Part shown: positions 25,107 to 33,165 of the stretch, piece by piece
Layout of the letters: the number at the start of each line of letters is the position of its first letter
Position numbering within the stretch: the stretch's first letter is position 1
Source of the DNA: Candidatus Brocadiia bacterium
Lineage (GTDB): Bacteria > Planctomycetota > Uabimicrobiia > Uabimicrobiales > JABWCH01
Assembly (NCBI GenBank): GCA_013359215.1
Contig: JABWCH010000035.1
Span: forward strand, 1-33,726
Direction of reading: 5' to 3'
DNA length: 33,726 bases
Notes under the pieces: model-generated
The model's input: the letters and a program-made list of their open reading frames with translations, nothing else
Told to the model about the DNA's origin: nothing
The model's database searches: none
Made by a program: the position numbers and the translations under genes

Positions 25107-28100
25107 GTGTCCAATAACAAGATTGGGATTGTATTTGCTATTGTCCTTGCTCTGGCAGGAATAGCCCTGCATTCCTTGTGGATAGCCCTTTTTCTCTCTA
25201 TATTCTATTTTACGGCTTGCAGCTATCGATGGAAAATTCTTTTTAGCCATCCCTATCTTATCAAAACAACGATAAAGCTAACTTTAACCATGATACTTGT
25301 TGTTTGGGCTTTAGATACCTACAGAGGTGACCAATGGTTTTGGGCATGCTCTTTTCTGATCTATTGGTGGATCGCTGGCTGGGTTAAAGTAGACATGACA
25401 GAAGCTTTCATAAGAAAGAAAAGCCAGGATAAAAAAGCAATCTGGATACGCAAATGCCTTGCTTTTATCCTTTTGCTCTTTTTATTCTTTCTTATGGCAG
25501 ACAGGTCATGGGATGCTATCGTCTTTTTTTTGGCGTTCTACTGGTATTTTGGGCTACGCAGGCAAAAGCTGTGGGCTGCCTTTAGTTTGCTAAGATCAGA
25601 AACAACAAAAGGCATAAAGAGTCTTTTCTGGGAAATGCTCAGTTTTATCTTTGTCAACTCTGCGATTATAGGGATCATGAAAAGAGATGTATCTTCTTTA
25701 TGCCTGGCTCTATTATGGTTTTATATAGATGCTATGGCAGATCTTCCAGCCGCCATTAGTGCAGGGCAACAAGAGCAGCAAGCGCAACCTGAAAACCAGG
25801 AGCTATGTGCTGTGCCTCCAGTACCCAAAGCATTTCAGGAGAAAAAGGCCGAGATCTCTTTTCCTTCTGCTGCTATCAAGGAAGAGAATGCCCTTCCTGC
25901 AACCCATTTTTCTCTTGCCTCTTTTTTAAGCCAGAATTTAGTGAGCGTTCTTCTGGCACTGGGAGTTTGCTTTGTATTCACAGGCGTTGTCGTTTTTCTG
26001 AGAAGCCATTGGGAAACCTATAAATATATCGTTTTCTGGGGCTTTCTTGGCTGCACTCTTGCCTGCTTTACCAGCAGCTACAGGATGCTATGGAAAAACC
26101 AGTGGGTGCATAAAATCGGATTTACTCTCTTGCTCCTCGCATCCGTGTTTTTCCCTTTGAACTTCTACTTTGCCGTCAAGGTAGGGCTTTTGCCAGACCA
26201 TGGAAACCGCTACATCGTTTTCTGGCTCACGAGCTTTCTCTTTGCCTGGAACGCCTGGCTTTTACGAAGCACTTTGTTTACATTATTTACCGCTGTTCTC
26301 CTATTCTGCTCGCATTTCCTGACCCTGGAAAAATTCATAGCACCGTCTATGTTTGGTTTGTTCTTCGCGCTGAATTCGCTTGTTTTTCTTTTGCCAGCCT
26401 ATATAGCGCAAAGGAAATCGCTTTCTAGCATTGCATTTATATTTCAGTGTGCAGCAAATGTCATCTATGTTTTTGCCATCATAGAGTGCATCTTCTGGTG
26501 GAGAACAGAAGTTTTTGCCTGGGTCATGTTCTTTGGCACAACCCTGGGAGTGTTCCAGATCCTTGCGTTGCAGAATCCTTATTTTTCTTTGTTTTCCTGC
26601 GCAAATGCTGCTTTGTCTTTTCTACTATCCATAGCAGCCTTTAGCAACCTCTCTGGAATGCCTGTTTTCTGGCAAGGGATTTTACCTTGCGCAGCTTCCT
26701 TTATCGTGCTAGGGCTTTTTCCCAGGTATTCTGCTTATCTTCCTGATAAAGAAAAGAATATAGTTCCTATAACAGCCTTTTCTTGCGTGCCTATTGTGCT
26801 GATTGTCTATTGTTTCCTGGGCGGATACACAACCAGTACGTTTGGGTCAGGCTTGGTTGCTTTTCCTGTTGTTTCCATGATTGGATATGTGGCAGTGAAT
26901 GCTATATATCGCCATTCTCTTTGCACATATACTGCAATTGCCATGAATGGCCTTTTGCTGATAAACCTTTATCAAAAAAGCACAGACATAAGCCATTCTA
27001 CCTGGGCAGTTTTGTTCTTGCTCTGGGGGCTTTTACTGGCGGCAGCAACCTCTTTGCCTCAGTGGCAAAAAAGAGAGTGGATACGCAATCCTCTGTATTA
27101 TGCCTCGCACGTTGTTGTGCTGGCAGTTTTAGGCTTTACCTGTGTATGGGCAAGAGAATTCTATCAGGAACACTTTAGCACACTTAGCCTTGTTCTTGTC
27201 TTTGCTTTATGCTTTTATCTATACTATGCTTTGTGGATGAAAAGAAAAGACATGATGATGGCAGGGATTCTTTTGCTTCTTATCCTTTGCTTTATCCAGG
27301 TACAAAGGCTGGAAGGAAATCTGCAATACCTTTGCCTGATCATGACAGCTCTGGCTCTTGTCTTATGGATGGCAGGGAATTCCCTTCAGGTTTATGGCAA
27401 TGTTTTTATCATGCTTTCTGGTGTTTCTCTATGCATGGTCTTTGCCTTCCCGCTAATCGCGTTTTTCAATTCTCTTGGCTATGATTTCTGGGCTGCGCCG
27501 TGTACTTTGCTTTTAGGCATGCTTTTCTTCTTGATTCGCTGGAAAAAGAGCCAAAAAAGCATCAACCTTGCTTTGGTGCTTGCCTACTTTACATCCGCAT
27601 TTTTTCTGTATTTCCACCAAAAAGTCGATTTTTATGCCTGGGGAACGCTATTTTTGTTCCTTGCTATTCTGGCTATGGTTTTTGCCATCTACTTTGCATA
27701 CAATTCTAAGGATACAGCCAGAATTTTGGCTGCATACTCCTCTGTTGTATCGGCAATCTGTCTTGTGCAGCTTCTGGTGCATTGGAATTTTTACTATGCT
27801 GCAGACACCAAAGCAGGGATTGTTTTTACCTTTCTTTTCTTTTTTATCAGCGTTGCCTTGTGGTGTCATTGCCCTAGGCTTGTGACCACATACATAGCGT
27901 TTCTTTTTGGCTATGCACACTATTGGTTCTGGCTGCCAAAAAATCTCTATGCTTTTGAGTACGCACTTTACTTTATCCCTTTGGCTATAGCCCTTCTTCT
28001 AGGTGGCAACCGCCTCAGGCAAGATTCTTTGATCCGAAAAGTTTCCTTTGTGATGGCTCAGTCAACGGTTTTCTTTTTCTTGTCTTTGCCTTTCCTTATG

Positions 28101-29702
28101 CCAGGGGTAACGCCTGGGGCTTTGGTATCAACCTTTGTCATTGGCCTTGCGTTTGTGTATTATTTTCTTTATATATTCATTTATCGACAGACATTCTATT
28201 GCTATTTAAGCTCTGTTCTTTTCCTTGCCTGTCTTTTGGCGGCTTTGTTTGCCAGCAAAAAATTTCATGGAAACGAGATGGCTTTCCTTCTCTCTCTAGG
28301 GAACACTTTTTTGCTTATCATAGCATACTGGATCAGGAAAAAAAGCGATATGGCCTTTGCTCTTCCTGTTTTTCGAGTCAACCTGCTTTGTAACATGGGG
28401 CTTATTGTGTCGGTTCTCGTGCAAGGGAAGATCGTTAACCCAACGCTAATGACGATGATCCTTTGCTCTCTATCCTTTGCCCTGTTAGCAGCTTTCCCTG
28501 TAGAAAAAGTTTGGCTCAACCGCAAGACCATGTCCTATATATCAGTAGCACTCTTTGCGATTGCCTACTATCTTATGCTGGAAAAGCTTTCTCTGTATAG
28601 AGAATGGATAGAATTCCAATATCTTTCGCTTTCCCTGGTTTCCTTGGGCATGGCTTTGCTCTTAAGAAAAACAAACTTCTTTCATGCTTTTATTGTGGTA
28701 ACTCTGTTCGCGCCTATCCTGGCATCGATAAAAATCCAAAGCAATTTGTCCCTGTCTATCCTTATGTTCTTTTCTGGTATATTCTATGGAGTGGTTGCGC
28801 AAAAAATCCAGGAAAAGCTTCTTGCGTTTTTAAGCGTTTCTTTCTTCAATATTGCTTTTTTTGCATTATGTTTTTATTTCGCCTTTTCTGTAAATTCCTT
28901 TATGCTTCTGGCTATTGTAATCGCGCAAATCTTTTTGTACTGTGCAGCCATAGCCAAGAACAAACTGGGAGATATTTGGAAGCAGGCCCTTGTTCAAAAT
29001 GCTTATGCCAGCCATGCTGTTTTTTTCTTTTTATTTGTAGGCGTTCCCCATAGCAGCCTCTATTATCCTGTTTTTCTGGCACTTGCCAGTGCTTTGCTTT
29101 TGTTTGGGCTATACTATGCAACACAAAAGCACCTTACTCTTGCCTCTCTGAGCTTTTTCTTTTCTTACTATGGTGCTTTGACTTCATGGGCGGTTTATGT
29201 TTGGGAATTCTATACAATACCCCTTGGGCTCTTTTTTCTGGCACTTGGCTATATCTTGGAAAGATCTCAAAAAGAATCCGATGCTCACAACGACTGCTTT
29301 CTCCTGGGAATTCTTTTGATCTTGTTGCCCACTCTGGCGCAAAGCTGCTCTGGATGGTTTGCTCATCTTGCTCCTTTGGGGATTTCTCCTTATAACCATC
29401 TGTATCATTCTTTGTTCCTTTCCATAGAATCTTTGGTTTTGTTGGTCTATGGAATCACGCAAAAACGCCTCATTTTCTTTTTCTCTGGCCTTGTATTTTT
29501 GCTCAGCGACATTGCCCTCTTGCTTTTTGCCTATGTCAACTTTGGCACGATACCTCAGGCAATCTGGTGGGCAACTTTAGGCGCGACTTTGATTTTCAGC
29601 GCATGGATTCTGGAATATCGCAGAGAAATGCTCAAGCGCTTTATGGCGTACATTTCAAAGCAATATAAAGATTCTCTCCTGGAGCTGAAAACCTGGCAAT
29701 AA
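25107..29702 (+). CDS. Very large polytopic membrane protein
   Basis: A 1,531-residue protein starting at GTG 25107 (AAGGGG just upstream, three bases from the previous stop). It is almost entirely hydrophobic: roughly forty membrane segments by eye. About six occur in residues 1-210, then a soluble Gln/Glu/Pro/Ala-rich linker (about 212-272), then a continuous series of helices to near residue 1,505 and a short basic cytoplasmic-looking tail. Aromatic residues are very frequent and charged residues sit in short loops. Its size and helix density recall DUF2339- or DUF2157-type bacterial membrane proteins, but I see no diagnostic motif and do not assign it. Coupling with the SPFH gene suggests that the two share a complex or membrane microdomain. 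Confidence 0.85.
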   Translation: MSNNKIGIVFAIVLALAGIALHSLWIALFLSIFYFTACSYRWKILFSHPYLIKTTIKLTLTMILVVWALDTYRGDQWFWACSFLIYWWIAGWVKVDMTEAFIRKKSQDKKAIWIRKCLAFILLLFLFFLMADRSWDAIVFFLAFYWYFGLRRQKLWAAFSLLRSETTKGIKSLFWEMLSFIFVNSAIIGIMKRDVSSLCLALLWFYIDAMADLPAAISAGQQEQQAQPENQELCAVPPVPKAFQEKKAEISFPSAAIKEENALPATHFSLASFLSQNLVSVLLALGVCFVFTGVVVFLRSHWETYKYIVFWGFLGCTLACFTSSYRMLWKNQWVHKIGFTLLLLASVFFPLNFYFAVKVGLLPDHGNRYIVFWLTSFLFAWNAWLLRSTLFTLFTAVLLFCSHFLTLEKFIAPSMFGLFFALNSLVFLLPAYIAQRKSLSSIAFIFQCAANVIYVFAIIECIFWWRTEVFAWVMFFGTTLGVFQILALQNPYFSLFSCANAALSFLLSIAAFSNLSGMPVFWQGILPCAASFIVLGLFPRYSAYLPDKEKNIVPITAFSCVPIVLIVYCFLGGYTTSTFGSGLVAFPVVSMIGYVAVNAIYRHSLCTYTAIAMNGLLLINLYQKSTDISHSTWAVLFLLWGLLLAAATSLPQWQKREWIRNPLYYASHVVVLAVLGFTCVWAREFYQEHFSTLSLVLVFALCFYLYYALWMKRKDMMMAGILLLLILCFIQVQRLEGNLQYLCLIMTALALVLWMAGNSLQVYGNVFIMLSGVSLCMVFAFPLIAFFNSLGYDFWAAPCTLLLGMLFFLIRWKKSQKSINLALVLAYFTSAFFLYFHQKVDFYAWGTLFLFLAILAMVFAIYFAYNSKDTARILAAYSSVVSAICLVQLLVHWNFYYAADTKAGIVFTFLFFFISVALWCHCPRLVTTYIAFLFGYAHYWFWLPKNLYAFEYALYFIPLAIALLLGGNRLRQDSLIRKVSFVMAQSTVFFFLSLPFLMPGVTPGALVSTFVIGLAFVYYFLYIFIYRQTFYCYLSSVLFLACLLAALFASKKFHGNEMAFLLSLGNTFLLIIAYWIRKKSDMAFALPVFRVNLLCNMGLIVSVLVQGKIVNPTLMTMILCSLSFALLAAFPVEKVWLNRKTMSYISVALFAIAYYLMLEKLSLYREWIEFQYLSLSLVSLGMALLLRKTNFFHAFIVVTLFAPILASIKIQSNLSLSILMFFSGIFYGVVAQKIQEKLLAFLSVSFFNIAFFALCFYFAFSVNSFMLLAIVIAQIFLYCAAIAKNKLGDIWKQALVQNAYASHAVFFFLFVGVPHSSLYYPVFLALASALLLFGLYYATQKHLTLASLSFFFSYYGALTSWAVYVWEFYTIPLGLFFLALGYILERSQKESDAHNDCFLLGILLILLPTLAQSCSGWFAHLAPLGISPYNHLYHSLFLSIESLVLLVYGITQKRLIFFFSGLVFLLSDIALLLFAYVNFGTIPQAIWWATLGATLIFSAWILEYRREMLKRFMAYISKQYKDSLLELKTWQ

Positions 29703-29723
29703 AAACAATGCCAAATTCTATAA

Positions 29724-29759
29724 TTTAGGGGGAAATTTTCGCAAAAAATTTCCCCTAAA
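29724..29759. terminator. Hairpin between convergent genes
   Basis: TTTAGGGGGAAATTTT pairs with AAAATTTCCCCTAAA across a tiny loop with one bulged G. It starts 22 bases after the stop of the polytopic protein and faces the oncoming kinase gene. No long U tract follows, so it may be a bidirectional hairpin terminator or a degenerate repeat. Confidence 0.55.
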
Positions 29760-29842
29760 ACTGAAGCTAAGGCTGCGAGTCTCTATGTTTAGGTAAATGC
29801 TCAAAAGTCTTTGTATTAATCTTACGACTTGTGCTAAAGGTT

Positions 29843-29951
29843 TATGTTAATTTTTAGCATAATCTATTGGAAAATAAATATATAAAAGTTTTTAAAGGGG
29901 GTTTGGGGGAAAATTTTTACAAAAATTTTCCCCCATTTGCGTAACTCCTAT
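29843..29951 (+). repeat. Dispersed palindromic repeat, copy C (full length)
   Basis: Palindromic core at 29905-29934 identical to copy A. The left end (ATGTTAATTTTTAGCATAA) matches copy B and the right end is GTAACTCCTAT. It fills much of the 326-base gap between the convergent membrane-protein and kinase genes, where I see no gene. Confidence 0.85.
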
Positions 29952-30028
29952 GACATTAATTAAGCACAGGCAAAGATTTGTCAAATAAGATGCCTATTTC
30001 GAAAGAACCACAATTTAGCATTGTCAAA

Positions 30029-31834
30029 TTACTTCCCATTGTCATAAAAAATTTGCAAAGATTCAAAGTGTATGCCTTTGGATTTTTTTGCGGATAGTTT
30101 GATTTTTTCTATAGGAGCAGAGAGCTTATCCAGGGTGTTTTTTTGGCTGTTGGTTGTTATTTCCAGTGTATTGCTATAGTGAATAGCAGTAAAAGAAATG
30201 CTTTGGGGCTGCGGGCTTGTAGCGGAAAGCAGAGTCTTTTTCTGCCCTGAGTTGCTTTTTTCTGATACAGTGGTAAGGATTCCTTTGAGCATTTTCCAGT
30301 TGATTTCTATTTCGTTTCCATTCGATAGGAGGAAATGGATGCTCCATTCCCTGGAATCCATGCCTAAGGGAATGATGGTAGCTTCTATTTTCCATGGGCT
30401 TTTCTCTAGCTCCCGCATAATATAGCTCGTTCCAAAACCAAATACGCCAGAACCTTCTTCGGATGCACTCCAGCCTGTATTGTTTGGCTCGAATTGCCAG
30501 GATTCCAGGCGTTGCTCAAACTTTGTATCCGAGAACAAAGATGATTTTTTACCCCAGGAAAAGTCTTTGGGTGCTAGTTTCTCTGTGTCTGTTATTTGAG
30601 GGGGCAAAATGGTAGGAGGAGTTTTTTGTGTGGTCGGTTCTTTTGTATTGGGCTGAGATAGCGTATTTTCTAAGGGTAAAGGTATTTTCTCTTGCTCGGT
30701 TTTAGCAATGACCTTTTCTTTTGGCTCTGTGAAGTTAACTGTGTAGAAAGCCAGATACAGAAACCCTGCGATCAGGGGCAGAAAGAAAAAGGCTGCCACT
30801 GAGGATCTTTTTTTTCGAGGGGCTATTTCTGAAGTGGATACAACAACCGTGGGTTTATTGGATATGGAGGATTCATCTTTGCGTTTTTGCTCGTAGTTTG
30901 TGCAAAATTCTATGATTTCCTGGTAGCTTTGTGGCCTTTCTTCTCTGTCGCGCTGGAGCATAGAATGGATAATCTGAGAAACAGCATCAGAGACTTTGGG
31001 ATTGTGCTGTTTTATACCAGGCAGATTATTTTCTAGCTTTTGCAGCATAATAGCATGTATTCCATTTTGAGGAAATGCATGCCGACCTGTAAGCATATAG
31101 TAAAGTACACACCCAAGGCTATATATGTCTCCACGATAGTCCAATGTTTCTATATCTTCAAACTGCTCAGGAGGCATATAGGCAGGAGTCCCCATAATCT
31201 GGCCTTCTTGGGTTACTGTTTGTTCGCATTTTACATTGGTGATTTTAGCCAAACCAAGATCAACCAGCTTGACATTGTAAGGGAAGTTTTGGTTTATGAG
31301 AGAGGTAGAAGACTTTCTTATATCATAGTGCTGTAGCAAAACATTTTCAGGCTTAATGTCTCTATGGATTATATCAAAGCTGTAGGCATGTTCTAGTGCC
31401 ATAGACATGCACTTCAGGACAGCTATGGCTTGTGGCTCTGCGAGAACGCCATTTTTTTGGACATACTTGCCTAAATCCATCCCTTCTATAAATTCCATCA
31501 CAAGGTAGCATTTACCATCGGGCAAAGATCCAGCGTGATAGCAAGATACTATATTGCTATGAGATAGAGAAGCTAATAGCTTCGCTTCTCTCTGGAATCG
31601 AAGCACAAAGCTGTTCATATCAGAACAAGAGTTTAGATGAATGACTTTAACAGCCACTGCCCTGTCTAAATAGGTTTGCTTGCCAAGATAAACAGATCCC
31701 ATGCCTCCTTGTCCAATTTTTTTCTGGATTTCTATTTCTGGTATTTGCGGATAGGGCTTTTCTGAAAAAATTTCTGCCATCAAATCGCTCATAGCTGTTT
31801 TTTCATCATGAGAAAAGTCAGGAAGATTTTGCAT
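30029..31834 (-). CDS. Transmembrane Ser/Thr protein kinase with extracytoplasmic sensor-like domain
   Basis: A 601-residue protein from ATG 31834 (AAGGAA nine bases upstream); 30 further in-frame codons upstream run into a mobile repeat and are rejected. Kinase domain about 33-320: GQGGMG (41-46), K63, E83, HRDIKPEN with D159, a 20-residue insert (about 168-187), VDLG in place of DFG (191-194), GTPAYMPPEQ (215-224) and DIYSLGC. A membrane helix lies at about 356-376 after a KKR stop-transfer. The rest is a Pro/Thr linker and a C-terminal beta-rich region (about 445-600; WQFEPNNTGWSASEEG, WSIHFLLSNGNEIEINW) resembling LamG/DUF1080-type jelly rolls, outside the membrane. It is probably a receptor kinase for an unknown ligand. 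The kinase call is certain; the sensor fold is inferred. Confidence 0.92.
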   Translation of the reverse strand: MQNLPDFSHDEKTAMSDLMAEIFSEKPYPQIPEIEIQKKIGQGGMGSVYLGKQTYLDRAVAVKVIHLNSCSDMNSFVLRFQREAKLLASLSHSNIVSCYHAGSLPDGKCYLVMEFIEGMDLGKYVQKNGVLAEPQAIAVLKCMSMALEHAYSFDIIHRDIKPENVLLQHYDIRKSSTSLINQNFPYNVKLVDLGLAKITNVKCEQTVTQEGQIMGTPAYMPPEQFEDIETLDYRGDIYSLGCVLYYMLTGRHAFPQNGIHAIMLQKLENNLPGIKQHNPKVSDAVSQIIHSMLQRDREERPQSYQEIIEFCTNYEQKRKDESSISNKPTVVVSTSEIAPRKKRSSVAAFFFLPLIAGFLYLAFYTVNFTEPKEKVIAKTEQEKIPLPLENTLSQPNTKEPTTQKTPPTILPPQITDTEKLAPKDFSWGKKSSLFSDTKFEQRLESWQFEPNNTGWSASEEGSGVFGFGTSYIMRELEKSPWKIEATIIPLGMDSREWSIHFLLSNGNEIEINWKMLKGILTTVSEKSNSGQKKTLLSATSPQPQSISFTAIHYSNTLEITTNSQKNTLDKLSAPIEKIKLSAKKSKGIHFESLQIFYDNGK

Positions 31835-31856
31835 TGAAAAATTCCTTTTGGAATAA

Positions 31857-32034
31857 GAGCCTATCCGAAAAATAATTTTAGGCGAAAATTTTGAGGCACT
31901 CGGAGAGCGAGGAGAAAGTGACAAAATTGCCGCAAATGTAGCTGTAGCTACTCTGAGGACAATTTTATCACTTTCGACGAAGCTATCCGAGATGCATCGA
32001 AATTTGCAGCCAAAAAGATTTTTCGGATAGGCTC
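31857..32034. mobile_element. 178-bp MITE-like element with TAA target duplication
   Basis: Begins GAGCCTATCCGAAAAAT and ends with the complement ATTTTTCGGATAGGCTC. TAA lies immediately outside both ends (31854-31856 and 32035-32037). Interior arms also pair (AAAGTGACAAAATTG against CAATTTTATCACTTT, one mismatch), making one long palindrome with no ORF. Such ends and 3-bp TNA duplications recall the IS5 superfamily, which is inference. It sits 22 bases upstream of the kinase start and may carry its promoter. Confidence 0.8.
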
Positions 32035-32040
32035 TAAAGA

Positions 32041-32125
32041 TATAAAAGTTTTTAAAGGGGGCTTGGGGGAAAATTTTTATAAAAATTTCCCCCCAAATAA
32101 AAATTTTTTCAAGTAACTGCTATTC
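32041..32125 (+). repeat. Dispersed palindromic repeat, copy D (left-truncated)
   Basis: Core at 32065-32094 with slight changes (central AT, one A/T step shifted to C). The right tail AAGTAACTGCTATT is diverged. The left end found in copies B and C is missing, probably cut by the MITE-like element that ends seven bases away. Confidence 0.8.
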
Positions 32126-32132
32126 TAATTTC

Positions 32133-33005
32133 TTACTGGATCTTTTCTAACTCTTGTAAGAGAATCTGGACTGTTGGACGATCTGTGACGCTTTTTCCAA
32201 TGTAGGCATAGCGCACAATGCCTTTTTTATCCATGATGATAGATGTAGGACGTGCAAGGCTGGCTTCCAGATTCATGGTTTTGATAAATTCAAGGTCTAC
32301 ATCCATGACAACAGGAAAAGGCGGCTCATATCCAGGCTGTAGTTTTTCCAGTGCTTCTAAAAATTCAGGGACAGTTTCTCCTACTCCAGGATACATTAGC
32401 AATATTTCTGTCTCTTTTTCCTGAAAAGAGGATGCCATTTTGCTTAAAGCAAGAGTCTGGGAGGAACATACCAGGCAGATACTTCCTGCAAAACCACGCA
32501 GTATGACCAAAAGAACATTTTTTTTGCCTTCGTAGTCTTTTAAGTCTACTAGCTCGCCGTCAGCCCTGAGGAAGCGGGTTAAAGGCAGCTTTTTTCCTGG
32601 CAGAGCCTGGTCTGGCGGATTGTCAGGTGGCTTTGTGGATTTTTCATAATGCTCTGTTGTTTTGCTGATATAGTTTTTTTGGTTTGTAGACCATGGTTTG
32701 GGAGAATTGATCGATTTAAAAGGTTTTGGTATTTTTTTTGGGGGCTGCTCTATAACGGGAACTTCCTGCTTTTCTGAAATTTTTATCTTTTCTTCTGCAA
32801 TAGGAGTTGTTTTTATGGTTTCCTTATATTCTGGCTCAGGATAGTCTATTTTAGGTTGGGCTACTTTTTTTTCTTCAACAAGAGGCAAAGATGCAGGGAG
32901 AGCTTCTTTTGTATGCTGCATTGCTGGATTTTGTTCTACATTGTTTTGACCATTTTTCGCTGTACAAGCCATTAAAAAACATGCTATAATAAAAAGAAAT
33001 CTCAT
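32133..33005 (-). CDS. Thioredoxin-fold (AhpC/TSA-like redoxin) lipoprotein
   Basis: A 290-residue protein from ATG 33005 (AAAGGA upstream; an in-frame extension to 33167 is rejected because the signal peptide starts here). MRFLFIIACFLMAC is a lipoprotein signal with Cys14 as the likely lipidated residue. A Pro/Lys/Glu-rich spacer (about 18-135) leads to a redoxin domain (about 138-288): RADGELVDLKDYEGKKNVLLVILRG with the redox pair C177-x-x-C180 in GSICLVCSSQT, then FPVVMDVD and the cis-Pro-type ARPTSIIMDKKGIVRY. It would be a membrane-tethered thiol peroxidase or disulfide reductase in the periplasm. It runs divergently from the partial gene at 33166. Confidence 0.88.
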   Translation of the reverse strand: MRFLFIIACFLMACTAKNGQNNVEQNPAMQHTKEALPASLPLVEEKKVAQPKIDYPEPEYKETIKTTPIAEEKIKISEKQEVPVIEQPPKKIPKPFKSINSPKPWSTNQKNYISKTTEHYEKSTKPPDNPPDQALPGKKLPLTRFLRADGELVDLKDYEGKKNVLLVILRGFAGSICLVCSSQTLALSKMASSFQEKETEILLMYPGVGETVPEFLEALEKLQPGYEPPFPVVMDVDLEFIKTMNLEASLARPTSIIMDKKGIVRYAYIGKSVTDRPTVQILLQELEKIQ

Positions 33006-33165
33006 TTTTTTATCCTTTCTCTTTTTTTTCTTGCGATGCTTTTTAGCATCTAGTATTATGGCTACCAATAGAGAGATAGTATCGTGAATATCTTTTTTTT
33101 GATTATAACGGATTTTTAAGAATGTTTCAACATTTAAGCTACGTATTTTGGGAGATGGAAAAATC

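Noticed and set aside
28604..29053. 149-codon plus-strand open frame
   Set aside because: Out-of-frame shadow in the large membrane-protein gene; the Cys/Phe-rich text is typical of a shifted hydrophobic reading frame.
31835..31924. 30-codon N-terminal extension of the second kinase
   Set aside because: The extension is encoded by the end of the MITE-like repeat; a good ribosome-binding site supports 31834.
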